The translations under genes and the position numbers were made by a program. Source: JACNJF01 sp050288105 (GTDB lineage: Bacteria; Pseudomonadota; Gammaproteobacteria; GCA-001735895). From it: DNA of 64,000 nucleotides. The notes under the pieces are model-generated. The model searched no databases, was not told where the DNA came from, and saw only the letters and a list, made by a program, of their open reading frames with translations. How positions within the stretch are numbered: the first letter of the stretch is position 1; each line of letters opens with the position of its first letter. The stretch covers positions 185,254 through 249,253 of the forward strand of contig JBNKDE010000008.1 in assembly GCA_050288105.1 (NCBI GenBank), given 5' to 3'. Of this stretch, positions 26,115 through 34,921 are shown in pieces.

Positions 26115-26591
26115 ATGTCAAAAATAAACACGCCCGAGCAACAGCAACGGGCGCGTGCAATCAAAAAGCGCAAACATGCGCGAGATAAGGTATTGCAGGC
26201 TCTGTACCAGTGGCAGATCTCGGGTGAAGACCTGGACTGGATTCGGGATATGTATCTGCAGGAACAGGGCGTTTACGCTGGTGATGAAGCGTATTTTCTC
26301 GAACTACTGTATAAGATTCCTTCTGCGGTGGCAGAACTTGATGCACTGTACAGCCAGTATATTGAAAAATTCAAGGATCACGTTGACCCCATAGAAGCCA
26401 ATATCTTGCGTATCGCAACCTATGAATTTCAACAGCATCTGGAGATTCCCTATAAGGTGGTGATAAACGAAGCGGTAAATCTGGCCAAGACCTACGGAGC
26501 TGACGATAGTCATAAGTTTGTCAATGGAGTGCTTGATCCTTTGGCTCAGCAAATGCGCGCACTGGAAACACAGGCAGCAGCTAAGTCCTGA
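26115..26591 (+). CDS. nusB: Transcription antitermination factor NusB
   Basis: The 158-residue all-helical product contains HARDKVLQALYQWQISG near the N-terminus and PYKVVINEAVNLAKTYG and DSHKFVNGVLD near the C-terminus. It binds boxA RNA with NusE in rRNA antitermination. The ribH-nusB-thiL order is conserved. Confidence 0.97.
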   Translation: MSKINTPEQQQRARAIKKRKHARDKVLQALYQWQISGEDLDWIRDMYLQEQGVYAGDEAYFLELLYKIPSAVAELDALYSQYIEKFKDHVDPIEANILRIATYEFQQHLEIPYKVVINEAVNLAKTYGADDSHKFVNGVLDPLAQQMRALETQAAAKS

Positions 26592-26602
26592 CCTGGTGGT
26601 TT

Positions 26603-27565
26603 ATGGCGCAGGGTGAATTTTCACTGATTCAGCAATACTTTACCCGGCCTGCTACAACACAGTCTGGTGATTCTGTAGTGTTAGGAATTGGGGATGATGC
26701 GGCGCTCACTCGAATTCCAGCCAACCATTTGCTGGTTCAAACCATAGATACCCTTATTGCGGGCAGACATTTCCCTGAAGAGACCTCTGCTCGCGATATC
26801 GCTTATAAAAGTCTGGCCGTAAATGTTAGCGATCTTGCGGCCATGGCGGCAACGCCCTGGACTTTTTTACTCTCGCTGACGCTACCCAACATTGACGATA
26901 AGTTTCTTGCAGAGTTTTCGGAATCATTGTTCGATACTGCTGACCAGTATGGCATCCAGTTGATCGGTGGCGATACCTGCCGGGGGCCACTGGCGATCAC
27001 GATTCAGGCGAATGGCTGTGTACCTGATGATGGTTACGTGACGCGCGCTGGTGCCAGACCGGGTGATCACATTATGTTGAGCGGGAAAATAGGTTCTGCA
27101 GCTCTGGGCCTCGCCAGTATGCAGGGAAAGCTTGAGCTTGATAAGGCGACGCATGCGTTATGTACACAGGCATTAAATCGTCCGCTGCCGCGTGTAGATT
27201 TGATCCCCTTGCTGAGACGATACGCCAGTTCGGCGATTGATATCTCGGATGGGCTGGCGAGCGATCTTGGTCATATACTGGACCAGAGTGGGGTAGGAGC
27301 CCTGCTTCATCAGGGTGCACTACCTGTTATTGACTGGGTTTCACAGCACGATAAGTATGAATACGCGTTGGCGGGTGGCGATGATTATCAGATCGTGTTT
27401 ACCGTTGCGCCGACGCGCTATGATTCATTTATGACCGAAGTACGCTTAAATGACCTCGATATCACTGAAATTGGTGTAATAACACCACAGGGCTTCTGCC
27501 TGCAAACAGCTGCGGGAAAGCAGGATTTGAACAGTTATCAGGGGTTTGATCATTTTGGCAAATAA
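26603..27565 (+). CDS. thiL: Thiamine-monophosphate kinase
   Basis: The 320-residue product has GEFSLIQQYF, VLGIGDDAALTR (metal and ATP site), VNVSDLAAMAATPW, LIGGDTCRGPLAIT, ISDGLASDLGHIL and AGGDDYQIVFT. It phosphorylates thiamine monophosphate to the pyrophosphate. Its 3' end overlaps the pgpA start. Confidence 0.97.
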   Translation: MAQGEFSLIQQYFTRPATTQSGDSVVLGIGDDAALTRIPANHLLVQTIDTLIAGRHFPEETSARDIAYKSLAVNVSDLAAMAATPWTFLLSLTLPNIDDKFLAEFSESLFDTADQYGIQLIGGDTCRGPLAITIQANGCVPDDGYVTRAGARPGDHIMLSGKIGSAALGLASMQGKLELDKATHALCTQALNRPLPRVDLIPLLRRYASSAIDISDGLASDLGHILDQSGVGALLHQGALPVIDWVSQHDKYEYALAGGDDYQIVFTVAPTRYDSFMTEVRLNDLDITEIGVITPQGFCLQTAAGKQDLNSYQGFDHFGK

Positions 27566-28043
27566 AACAATTCCCCCTTCTTATTTAAAGAACCCGCTTC
27601 ATTTCCTGTCTCTGGGGTTCGGTAGTGGCCTGGCTCCTGTAGCACCTGGTACCTTTGGTACGCTGGCAGCGATACCGCTTTTCTGGTGGGCCAGCGATTT
27701 ACCCCTGATTGCGTTTCTGCTGTTGATCGTTGCTGGATTTGCGTTAGGGGTTTATCTGTGCGGTTATACCTCCAGGTCGTTAGGCGTACATGACCATTCA
27801 GGTATCGTATGGGATGAAATCGTGGGCTATTTCATCACCATGATTGCGGTACCACTGGACTGGCGCTGGGTGATTGCCGGATTCGTGCTATTTCGTTTTT
27901 TTGATATTGTAAAACCCTGGCCTATACGCTGGGTAGACAAGCATTTGCAGGGTGGTTTCGGTATCATGTTTGATGACGTGCTGGCAGGTATTTTTGCGCT
28001 GAGTGGACTACACTTTTTAATCTACTGGATTGAAAACCTGTGA
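27555..28043 (+). CDS. pgpA: Phosphatidylglycerophosphatase A
   Basis: The 162-residue membrane protein has LSLGFGSGLAPVAPGTFGTL, then HDHSGIVWDEIVGYFI and RFFDIVKPWPIRWVDK, all PgpA signatures, with hydrophobic helices between. It dephosphorylates phosphatidylglycerol phosphate. No ATG is available. TTG at 27555 lies 10 bases after AGGGG and gives MANKTIPPS. TTG at 27546 would be 3 codons longer but has no spacing for a ribosome-binding site. The gene overlaps the end of thiL by 11 bases. Confidence 0.94.
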   Translation: MANKTIPPSYLKNPLHFLSLGFGSGLAPVAPGTFGTLAAIPLFWWASDLPLIAFLLLIVAGFALGVYLCGYTSRSLGVHDHSGIVWDEIVGYFITMIAVPLDWRWVIAGFVLFRFFDIVKPWPIRWVDKHLQGGFGIMFDDVLAGIFALSGLHFLIYWIENL

Positions 28044-28687
28044 TGAAAACCCTGTTGTGGACAATTTGCACGATGATTTTTTTACTGAATGGAGCCTATG
28101 CGCAACAGGATTCAGTTAAGGTCATTGCTCTGTTTAATGGCAAAGCGCTGTTGATGGTGAACGGCGAACAAAAGATCGTGCAAAAAGGAGAAACCTATAA
28201 CGGCATCAAATTACTTTCATCTTCCTCGCATGGGGCCACGGTGGAATTCTCCGATGGCCAGCAAAAGCTGCTGAATATCAATCAAAGCATCAGTCATGGT
28301 TTTGCTCAGCGCGATAAAAGTAAGGTCACCGTGTACGCTAACCCCTCAGGTATGTTTATGCTGAGTGGCAAAATCAATGGTAAATCGACCCGATTCCTGC
28401 TGGATACAGGGGCGAGTTCTGTTGCGTTGAGTCAGACCGAAGCCGACCGCCTGGGTTTACCTTATGAATCCTCGCCACGTTCCTATGTAAATACCGCCAA
28501 TGCCGTGGTGCCGGTATGGAATATCAAACTGGGGCAGGTCAAGGTGGGTGACATCAGTGTTTCCAATGTCGATGCCTTTGTACTTGAAGGTAGCAAGCCT
28601 GATAATCCTTTACTGGGCATGTCATTCCTGCAACATTTCAAGTTAAACCGCAGCGGTGCGGTGATGACACTGGAACAGAAATACTAG
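28043..28687 (+). CDS. Retropepsin-like aspartic protease, exported (TIGR02281-type)
   Basis: The 214-residue product has a signal peptide at ~1-20 (TICTMIFLLNGAYA). An SH3-like N-terminal part (VIALFNGKALLMVNGEQKIV) is followed by a clan AA domain with RFLLDTGASSVALSQ (Asp121) and NPLLGMSFLQHFKLNR. Retropepsins work as dimers with one Asp per subunit. The ATG overlaps the pgpA stop in an ATGA arrangement, so it is the last gene of the long nrdR-rib operon. The substrate is not known. Confidence 0.88.
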   Translation: MKTLLWTICTMIFLLNGAYAQQDSVKVIALFNGKALLMVNGEQKIVQKGETYNGIKLLSSSSHGATVEFSDGQQKLLNINQSISHGFAQRDKSKVTVYANPSGMFMLSGKINGKSTRFLLDTGASSVALSQTEADRLGLPYESSPRSYVNTANAVVPVWNIKLGQVKVGDISVSNVDAFVLEGSKPDNPLLGMSFLQHFKLNRSGAVMTLEQKY

Positions 28688-28702
28688 GATCTGTTCCTAA
28701 GC

Positions 28703-28725
28703 GGGTGAAGCCCACCCTGCGGGTG
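28703..28725 (+). promoter_or_regulatory. Two mutually exclusive short hairpins upstream of gltX
   Basis: GGGTG (28703-28707), CACCC (28713-28717) and GGGTG (28721-28725): the middle arm can pair with either neighbour. There is no T-run. It may be a degenerate REP-like unit or a transcript 3' structure of the preceding operon. Confidence 0.4.
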
Positions 28726-28825
28726 CGTAGAAATATTTAAGCAGCTAAATGCATTCTCTACCTTCTATCGTGTAGTGGTTTTGATAGAATAGCGCGCTTT
28801 TCCTAATTTGCCTCGAGTATTCCAC

Positions 28826-30226
28826 ATGATCAGAACACGTTTTGCGCCCAGTCCCACCGGTTACCTCCACATTGGTGGTGCCAGAACCGCATTATTTTGC
28901 TGGCTGTTCAGCAAGAAAATGGGTGGGAAGTTTGTGTTGCGTATTGAAGACACCGATCTTGAGCGCTCTACTGAGGCTTCGGTACAGGCCATTCTGCAGT
29001 CTATGCAATGGCTGGGACTGGATTATGATGAAGGCCCGTTCTATCAGACGCATCGATTTGACCGATACCGAGAAGTGATCAATCAGTTGCTGGATGACGG
29101 ACATGCTTATTATTGCGCCTGCTCAAAGCAACGCCTGGAAGATTTACGCGCCGAACAAATGGCGAATAAACAAAAGCCCAGATATGACGGATGCTGTAGA
29201 GACAAGGGGTTGCCAGCCGCTGAAAACCATGTAATTCGTTTTAAAAATCCACAGTCTGGTAGTGTGGTGATCAAGGATCTGGTTAAAGGGGATATTGAGG
29301 TGAGTAACCAGGAACTTGATGATCTGATCATAGCCCGGTCAGATGGCTCGCCGACCTATAACCTGACTGTGGTGGTGGATGATATGGATATGCAGATCTC
29401 GCATGTCGTGCGAGGAGATGATCATGTCAATAATACCCCCAGGCAGATCAATATCCTGAAGGCTCTGGGCGCAGAACTGCCTCAGTATGCTCATGTGCCC
29501 ATGATTCTGGGCGGGGATGGCAAACGGCTTTCCAAGCGCCATGGTGCGGTCAGCGTAATGCAATACCACGAAGAAGGGTACCTGCCAGAAGCCTTACTGA
29601 ATTATCTGGTACGCCTGGGCTGGTCGCATGGCGATCAGGAAATCTTCACTCGCGATGAAATGATTGAGTCCTTTTCTCTGGAAGGTATCAACAGAGCTGC
29701 CAGTACCTTTAACCCGGAAAAACTGGACTGGATAAACCAGCAGTATCTCAAATCTACTGATCTTGACGTCATAGTCGAACTGGTAAAGGAAAAGTTGTCG
29801 CAGTCTGGCGTGAATATGGAGCAGGGGGTGGATATTTCATCTATAGTAGATCTATATCGCGAACGCTCGAAAACCATAAAAGAGCTGGCAGAGGGAATTT
29901 TGTATTTCTTCCAGGACTTTACAGAGTATGATGCGAAGGCTGCAAAAAAGAATTTGAATCAGCCAGCACTGGAACCTTTACAATTGTTGCTGAGCAGGTT
30001 TGAATCTCTGAATGACTGGACAGGTCCTGCAATTCATCAGGTTGTCGCTGATGTAACTGAGCAATTGGGCATCGGAATGGGCAAGGTAGGGCAACCATTG
30101 CGGGTTGCGGTTACTGGTGGATCTTTCTCACCCCCTATAGATCAGACGGTGGAATTTATTGGGCAGAGAAATACTCTCAATAGAATTCAGCAGGCGATTG
30201 ATTTTATTAATCAAAATAATGACTAG
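28826..30226 (+). CDS. gltX: Glutamate-tRNA ligase
   Basis: The 466-residue class I enzyme has RTRFAPSPTGYLHIGGART (HIGH-type motif), CACSKQRLEDLR and YDGCC (zinc-site region), and KRLSKRHG (KMSKS-type motif), with a helical anticodon-binding C-terminus. It charges tRNA-Glu; a tRNA-Glu gene lies at 41748. The ATG at 28826 fits the family start, and a TTG at 28808 upstream would add six unlikely residues. Confidence 0.97.
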   Translation: MIRTRFAPSPTGYLHIGGARTALFCWLFSKKMGGKFVLRIEDTDLERSTEASVQAILQSMQWLGLDYDEGPFYQTHRFDRYREVINQLLDDGHAYYCACSKQRLEDLRAEQMANKQKPRYDGCCRDKGLPAAENHVIRFKNPQSGSVVIKDLVKGDIEVSNQELDDLIIARSDGSPTYNLTVVVDDMDMQISHVVRGDDHVNNTPRQINILKALGAELPQYAHVPMILGGDGKRLSKRHGAVSVMQYHEEGYLPEALLNYLVRLGWSHGDQEIFTRDEMIESFSLEGINRAASTFNPEKLDWINQQYLKSTDLDVIVELVKEKLSQSGVNMEQGVDISSIVDLYRERSKTIKELAEGILYFFQDFTEYDAKAAKKNLNQPALEPLQLLLSRFESLNDWTGPAIHQVVADVTEQLGIGMGKVGQPLRVAVTGGSFSPPIDQTVEFIGQRNTLNRIQQAIDFINQNND

Positions 30227-30304
30227 TTTGCATTAAAATTAGACCAGGAAAATGCTATAACACTGGTTTTATAGAATAATTACAGGGTACAGGAAAAAAA
30301 CCGG

Positions 30305-31210
30305 ATGGCGGGTAAGTCTCTTCAATGTATTGTCATGTTTGCGGATGTAGCAGGCAGTACTGCAATCTATGAAAACCTCGGTGATGTAGATGCGAGGGAG
30401 AGAATTTCTAAGGCACTAAATACCCTGATCTCAATCTGTAAACGTCATAAAGGTGTGCTGGTAAAGACTATTGGCGATGAGATTCTGGTTTATTTCCATG
30501 ACGTTGATCTTGCCATACTGGCAGCCTCTGCGATCCAGGAAACTATGGAGGATGATCGTTCTCCCGAAACGGTAGGTATATCGATTCGAATTGGTATGCA
30601 CTATGGCTCTGTTATCTATGAAGATAATGACATTTTTGGCGATACGGTAAATGTGGCTGCCCGCGTTGTTGCCATGACCAAGGCGCGCCAGATTCTATTT
30701 ACCAGTGAACTGGCAAACCGGATCAGTTCCTCGGACCTGAGTTATAAAACTCGCCAATATGACCGCATTCGCGTAAAAGGAAAGGAAGAATCACTGGATG
30801 TTTATCTCTACTCCTGGGAAGAGGAGTCGGATATCACTAATATGGCGACCGCCAGCAATTTCACCAACCCTTCAAGATTGCAGCAGGCAGAGGGCTTGAC
30901 GCTAAGTTATGCAGGCAGGTCCATCAAAATGGATTTCAAAAGTCCTTCCATTAATATCGGTCGTGGCAAGGATTGTGACCTGATAGTTAGTGGCGATTTA
31001 ATATCACGCTTTCATGCCAAGATTGAAGTCAGGCGTGGCAAATTTGTACTGATAGACCAAAGTACCAATGGCACCTACTTGCGTACCCGGGATGGGCAGA
31101 ACTTTTTTGTTCGGCAGGAAGACCTGGCATTGTTTGGCAGTGGTGTGATCAGTTTTGGTAAAAATATTGATAAGGGGCAGGGTAATCTAGTCGCTTATAG
31201 TTGCGATTAA
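30305..31210 (+). CDS. Class III adenylate/guanylate cyclase fused to an FHA domain
   Basis: In the 301-residue soluble product the cyclase homology domain (about 5-175) has all catalytic positions: metal Asp14 (FADVAGST) and Asp58 (KTIGDEI), Lys54 and Asp113 as base-selecting residues favouring ATP, and Asn116 and Arg120 (DTVNVAAR) for the transition state. The FHA domain (about 205-295) has INIGRGKDCDLIVSGDLISR and a later STNGTYLR, the phosphothreonine-binding loop. The protein should make cAMP under control of a phosphopeptide. The window also holds a Ser/Thr kinase/phosphatase pair and a CRP-type promoter, but a link is inference. Confidence 0.92.
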   Translation: MAGKSLQCIVMFADVAGSTAIYENLGDVDARERISKALNTLISICKRHKGVLVKTIGDEILVYFHDVDLAILAASAIQETMEDDRSPETVGISIRIGMHYGSVIYEDNDIFGDTVNVAARVVAMTKARQILFTSELANRISSSDLSYKTRQYDRIRVKGKEESLDVYLYSWEEESDITNMATASNFTNPSRLQQAEGLTLSYAGRSIKMDFKSPSINIGRGKDCDLIVSGDLISRFHAKIEVRRGKFVLIDQSTNGTYLRTRDGQNFFVRQEDLALFGSGVISFGKNIDKGQGNLVAYSCD

Positions 31211-31216
31211 TTCATT

Positions 31217-32509
31217 TTACTTTTTTGCAACATCACCCACATTCAGGAAACTATCTGCTAAAGCCCGGTATAGCGGCCTGGGGCAGATTAACGAAGAAAC
31301 CCCGGACCCGAGAAACGCTGTGATCATCAGCGGAAAAATCATATTCTGATTAGAAGTCATCTCCAGCACGATTACCATGGATGTAATGGGTGCCTGGATA
31401 ACACCCGAAAAGTAGGCGACCATTCCTATCAAAACCATAAATGAGGCGGGGGCAAGAGGGATGAAATGCGCCAGATTCTGTCCGATACCCGCTCCTGTTG
31501 CCAGTGACGGGGCGAAAATTCCTCCCGGAATTCCGGTAAAATAAGAACCCAGTGTGGCCAGAAACTTGTATACAGGAAACATCTGGTCGACCTCTCCTTC
31601 GCCCGACACAATTTGATAGGCGGCACTGTAACCGGTGCCGAAGCTGGTATGTCCTGATAAATGTCCAATATAGGCAATGAATAAACCCAGCACAAAGGTG
31701 ATACGCATCGGATAGCGTTTTATCCAGGGCTGGATCAGTCGGCTTCCTGTGATCAGGGTCTGGCTGAATACACCGCCAAGAAAACCGCCCGTTACACCAC
31801 AGATGATCATGCTCAAAATGAGAGACAAATCCATGTTGAAACTGGCCTGACTGACGCCGAAATAGGAATAATTACCTGTCAGGGCGATAGCGGTCATACC
31901 GGCAAAAATGACAGCGGTCAGGATAATGCCATTGGTTTTTTGTTGCATCGATTTACTGATTTCTTCGAGTGCAAACACGATTCCTGCAAGGGGTGTATTA
32001 AAAGCGGCCGCGATGCCTGCGGCACCCCCTGCGGCGATCATGCCATGCTGATAGTAATGTGCAGGAAATTTGGCAAATCTTCCAAGCGAATACATGATGG
32101 ACGCGCCGATATGTACGGTTGGCCCTTCACGGCCAATGGATGCCCCTGAAAATAATCCCATAGAGGTTAAGATCAATTTACCTATGGCTATGCGAAACGA
32201 CAGTACTGACTCTTTATTTTTAAGCTCCAATGCTGCTATGGTTTGAGGGATACCACTCCCATTGGCACCAGGGAAAAATCTTCGTGTAAGCCAGGAAATG
32301 AGCATCAGACCTGCAGGTGTTAAAATAAATGGCAGGTAAGGGTAGTCATCAAGCAGGCGTGTAAAACTATGGTCTGCAATGTCAGCCATGCGCGCGAAAA
32401 TCACTGCAACCAGACCTACCACCAGCGCACCTGACCAGAACACCACCCTCAGACGCCAGGCCTTGAAGGAGAATAAGCGACGACTGGAACGACGAATATG
32501 TTTACGCAT
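31217..32509 (-). CDS. ClC-family chloride transporter
   Basis: The 430-residue polytopic protein has the selectivity motifs GSGIPQ, SIGREGPTVHIGA (gating Glu) and GGIFAPSLATGAGIG. The FNTPLAGIVFALEEIS segment keeps the internal glutamate pair that in E. coli ClcA carries the proton, so a Cl-/H+ antiporter is more likely than a channel. There is no C-terminal CBS domain. The gene is convergent with the cyclase-FHA gene. Confidence 0.93.
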   Translation of the reverse strand: MRKHIRRSSRRLFSFKAWRLRVVFWSGALVVGLVAVIFARMADIADHSFTRLLDDYPYLPFILTPAGLMLISWLTRRFFPGANGSGIPQTIAALELKNKESVLSFRIAIGKLILTSMGLFSGASIGREGPTVHIGASIMYSLGRFAKFPAHYYQHGMIAAGGAAGIAAAFNTPLAGIVFALEEISKSMQQKTNGIILTAVIFAGMTAIALTGNYSYFGVSQASFNMDLSLILSMIICGVTGGFLGGVFSQTLITGSRLIQPWIKRYPMRITFVLGLFIAYIGHLSGHTSFGTGYSAAYQIVSGEGEVDQMFPVYKFLATLGSYFTGIPGGIFAPSLATGAGIGQNLAHFIPLAPASFMVLIGMVAYFSGVIQAPITSMVIVLEMTSNQNMIFPLMITAFLGSGVSSLICPRPLYRALADSFLNVGDVAKK

Positions 32510-32571
32510 AAAGTCCTGCCAATAAAAGCTTACCGGTATAATGATGATTCAACATTTTACGGGTAAGGTTT

Positions 32572-32979
32572 ATGAACAAAGACGGCACCACTAGGCCAGT
32601 AATAATGAGCATCATCGAGTTAGGTGGATATCCGGATTTTAGTCATCTATACAAGAGTCTCGGTTTTCAGGTCGTTGTTATGCCTTCAATGCGTAAGGCA
32701 ATTAAGTATTTAAAAAATAACAGCGTCGATATCATCATAGCTGAATTCAATTTTCAATCTGATTTTAGAGACCGAAGTTCTCAACTTGAAAGCCTGATGG
32801 CAAGTATCGCACAGATACCCCATGTTGAAGTGATAGTCTTTTACGATCAAGAGCAGTCGCATCAATTACTCAAGGTAACGAATACGTTTAATTTTTTAGA
32901 TACGCTGGCTTATCCTGTTGAAGTGAATCAACTTAAACAGGCCCTGGAAAGAGCAAAGGCTAAATTTTCCCCATTGTGA
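32572..32979 (+). CDS. Response-regulator-receiver-like protein
   Basis: The 135-residue product has the alternating beta/alpha pattern of a CheY-like domain: VIMSIIELGG, VVVMPSMRKAIKYLKNN, VDIIIAEFNFQSDF, VEVIVFYDQEQ and LDTLAYPVEVNQLKQALERA (the K-P switch is replaced by Y-P). The acceptor position in IIIAEFNF has Glu and no clear Asp, so phosphorylation is doubtful. It stands alone with no kinase beside it. Its last 20 bases overlap the convergent gene. Confidence 0.65.
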   Translation: MNKDGTTRPVIMSIIELGGYPDFSHLYKSLGFQVVVMPSMRKAIKYLKNNSVDIIIAEFNFQSDFRDRSSQLESLMASIAQIPHVEVIVFYDQEQSHQLLKVTNTFNFLDTLAYPVEVNQLKQALERAKAKFSPL

Positions 32980-33310
32980 ACTTGGTGCCTGGAGGCCTGT
33001 GCGCTCTTATTTTCTGTCCACTTAATGCCAGAATACGATGCTGGTCAAGTAGAAGCTGATACAGGAACATAAGTTCTTCCTGGGCTTCGACGGGGAAACC
33101 CTGTCTGCGCTTCCCACCTTCGACCAGAATCAGTTCTTCCAGATACTTCTGACCTTCGCTGTATCTCCATAAACCCGTAATAGTTTTGATTACCCGAGGG
33201 AATGACTCAAGCGCAGCAGGTTTACCGGCGCGCACGCGCTTTAACTGCTCGCTCTTTTTGAACAATTGGCGAGCAATCTCAGGGCTAATCACTCTATTAT
33301 TGATGGACAT
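32960..33310 (-). CDS. Conserved-looking protein of unknown function
   Basis: The 116-residue soluble product is rich in Lys and Arg, with predicted helices (PEIARQLFKKSEQLKRVRAG, EAQEELMFLYQLLLDQHRIL). No signal peptide, membrane helix or known motif is seen. Codon use is like that of its neighbours. Its 3' end overlaps the receiver-like gene tail-to-tail by 20 bases. Confidence 0.6.
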   Translation of the reverse strand: MSINNRVISPEIARQLFKKSEQLKRVRAGKPAALESFPRVIKTITGLWRYSEGQKYLEELILVEGGKRRQGFPVEAQEELMFLYQLLLDQHRILALSGQKIRAHRPPGTKFTMGKI

Positions 33311-33825
33311 ACCGGTCAGGGACTCTTAATGGTTAAAGGTGTAGCATTATATTTAGCGTTGAATCGTATATTACCACGCTTTTTAGAATTGAGAATATGC
33401 TCTCAAATAACGAATCGTAACCTGAAATCACTAAAATAAACTCAGCTTTATCGCAAATAATCATAGCATTAACCTTAATTTATAGTAAAACACTTGATAA
33501 AGGTTTCATAAGTTATTGAGTTAAAATGATTTGTTTGTAAAAAATGGTAGGGTGAACGGCGCGGAGATGTATTCATTGGCGCAGCTACAACAGGCATAGA
33601 TAAAAGCTGTAGTCTATTTGTGATAATAGCCCGTAGCTTTGCACAGCAACTCTGATAACTGTTTGATTAATTGAAGAATACCGATAATTAGTATATCAGC
33701 CAAAAATATTAGAGCAGTTAGCGGGCTGTTGTTAAGATTTTAAATAATCAGATGCGATGATTCCGCCTCTGCCAATGCCTTAGCGATGGGATGAATCGCA
33801 TAACCTTCGGAATAACTACCCAAAA
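33311..33825. other. Long AT-rich intergenic region upstream of zapE
   Basis: This is 515 bases with no convincing gene on either strand. Bases 33740-33823 read on the minus strand give a protein-like C-terminus (GSYSEGYAIHPIAKALAEA), but the frame has no credible start outside zapE. No strong terminator, RNA or repeat was recognised. It may contain the zapE promoter or a decayed gene. Confidence 0.5.
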
Positions 33826-34917
33826 ATGAAACCATCCAGTAAATATGCAGATTTTTTACAACAATCCGGATTTTATCAGGACCCGGCCCAGCAACAGGCC
33901 ATTTTATTACTGGATAAGCTACAGGCGCAATTACAGGCAGTAGAGACGACTGGATTCGAAAAGCTACGAAACCTGTTTTCTCGCACCAATGTGAGTGCTC
34001 CAAAGACCCGAGGTCTTTACTTCTGGGGTGGAGTTGGCAGAGGCAAAACCTTTCTTATGGATATTTTTTTCGAGACCCTAGCGTTAAAAGCGAAGAAAAG
34101 AATACATTTCCATAAATTTATGAAGCAGATTCATGACCAGTTAGCGCTGGAAAAGAACGGCCTGGATCCATTGAAGCGGATTGCCAGTAAAGTTACCGAT
34201 AATAGTAAGGTGTTATGTCTGGATGAGTTTGTCGTCACCGATATAGGCGATGCCATGCTGGTAGGGCGGCTGTTATCTTTTCTGTTTGATCAGGGAACAA
34301 TTTTGGTCACCACCTCAAACACTCCTCCGCAGGACCTGTATAAAGACGGTTTGCAGCGTGCTAATTTCCTCCCTGCTATTGATTTGATCATTAAGCACTG
34401 CGAGATCTGCAATCTTGATGGCGGTAAGGATTATAGGATGCTAGGTTTAAGTGACACGGATCTGTATCATTTTCCACATGACCAGACTGCTGTTTCAAAT
34501 ATCAACCAATATATCAAGATGCATCTGGTGTCCGGGCAATACAGGCAGAGCATCGAGATCAATGGCAGGCAGATACCTTTTGAGTATTGTGGCGAAGACA
34601 CCATCTGGTTTAGCTTTGAGGCACTTTGTAAAACTGCGCGTAGTCGGATGGATTTTCTGGAAATCGCGCAACTGTTTGGAACGGTGATACTAACGGGAAT
34701 CGAACAGATGGGTGCTCAGCAGAGTGACGCGGCAAGGCGATTTATTTCCCTGATCGATGTGTTATATGATCATCGCGTAAAACTCATTTGTACTGCTGAG
34801 GTAGCGCATCATGAGCTGTATACTGATGGAGCCCTCGCTTTTGAATTTCAACGTACGGTGAGTCGATTACAGGAAATGCAGAGTCAGGGTTATATGCATC
34901 AACGCCATATGATTTGA
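33826..34917 (+). CDS. zapE: Cell division protein ZapE (AFG1-like ATPase)
   Basis: The 363-residue product has GLYFWGGVGRGKTFLMDIFF (Walker A), then RIHFHKFM, VLCLDEFVVTDIGDAML (Walker B), TSNTPPQDLYKDGLQRANFL and FEFQRTVSRLQEMQS at the end, all diagnostic of ZapE. ZapE interacts with FtsZ and affects ring constriction. It is monocistronic here. Confidence 0.95.
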   Translation: MKPSSKYADFLQQSGFYQDPAQQQAILLLDKLQAQLQAVETTGFEKLRNLFSRTNVSAPKTRGLYFWGGVGRGKTFLMDIFFETLALKAKKRIHFHKFMKQIHDQLALEKNGLDPLKRIASKVTDNSKVLCLDEFVVTDIGDAMLVGRLLSFLFDQGTILVTTSNTPPQDLYKDGLQRANFLPAIDLIIKHCEICNLDGGKDYRMLGLSDTDLYHFPHDQTAVSNINQYIKMHLVSGQYRQSIEINGRQIPFEYCGEDTIWFSFEALCKTARSRMDFLEIAQLFGTVILTGIEQMGAQQSDAARRFISLIDVLYDHRVKLICTAEVAHHELYTDGALAFEFQRTVSRLQEMQSQGYMHQRHMI

Positions 34918-34921
34918 CGTT

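Noticed and set aside
30305..31210. Toxin or phage origin for the FHA-cyclase gene
   Set aside because: Composition and codon use match the neighbours and no mobile-element signs are near.
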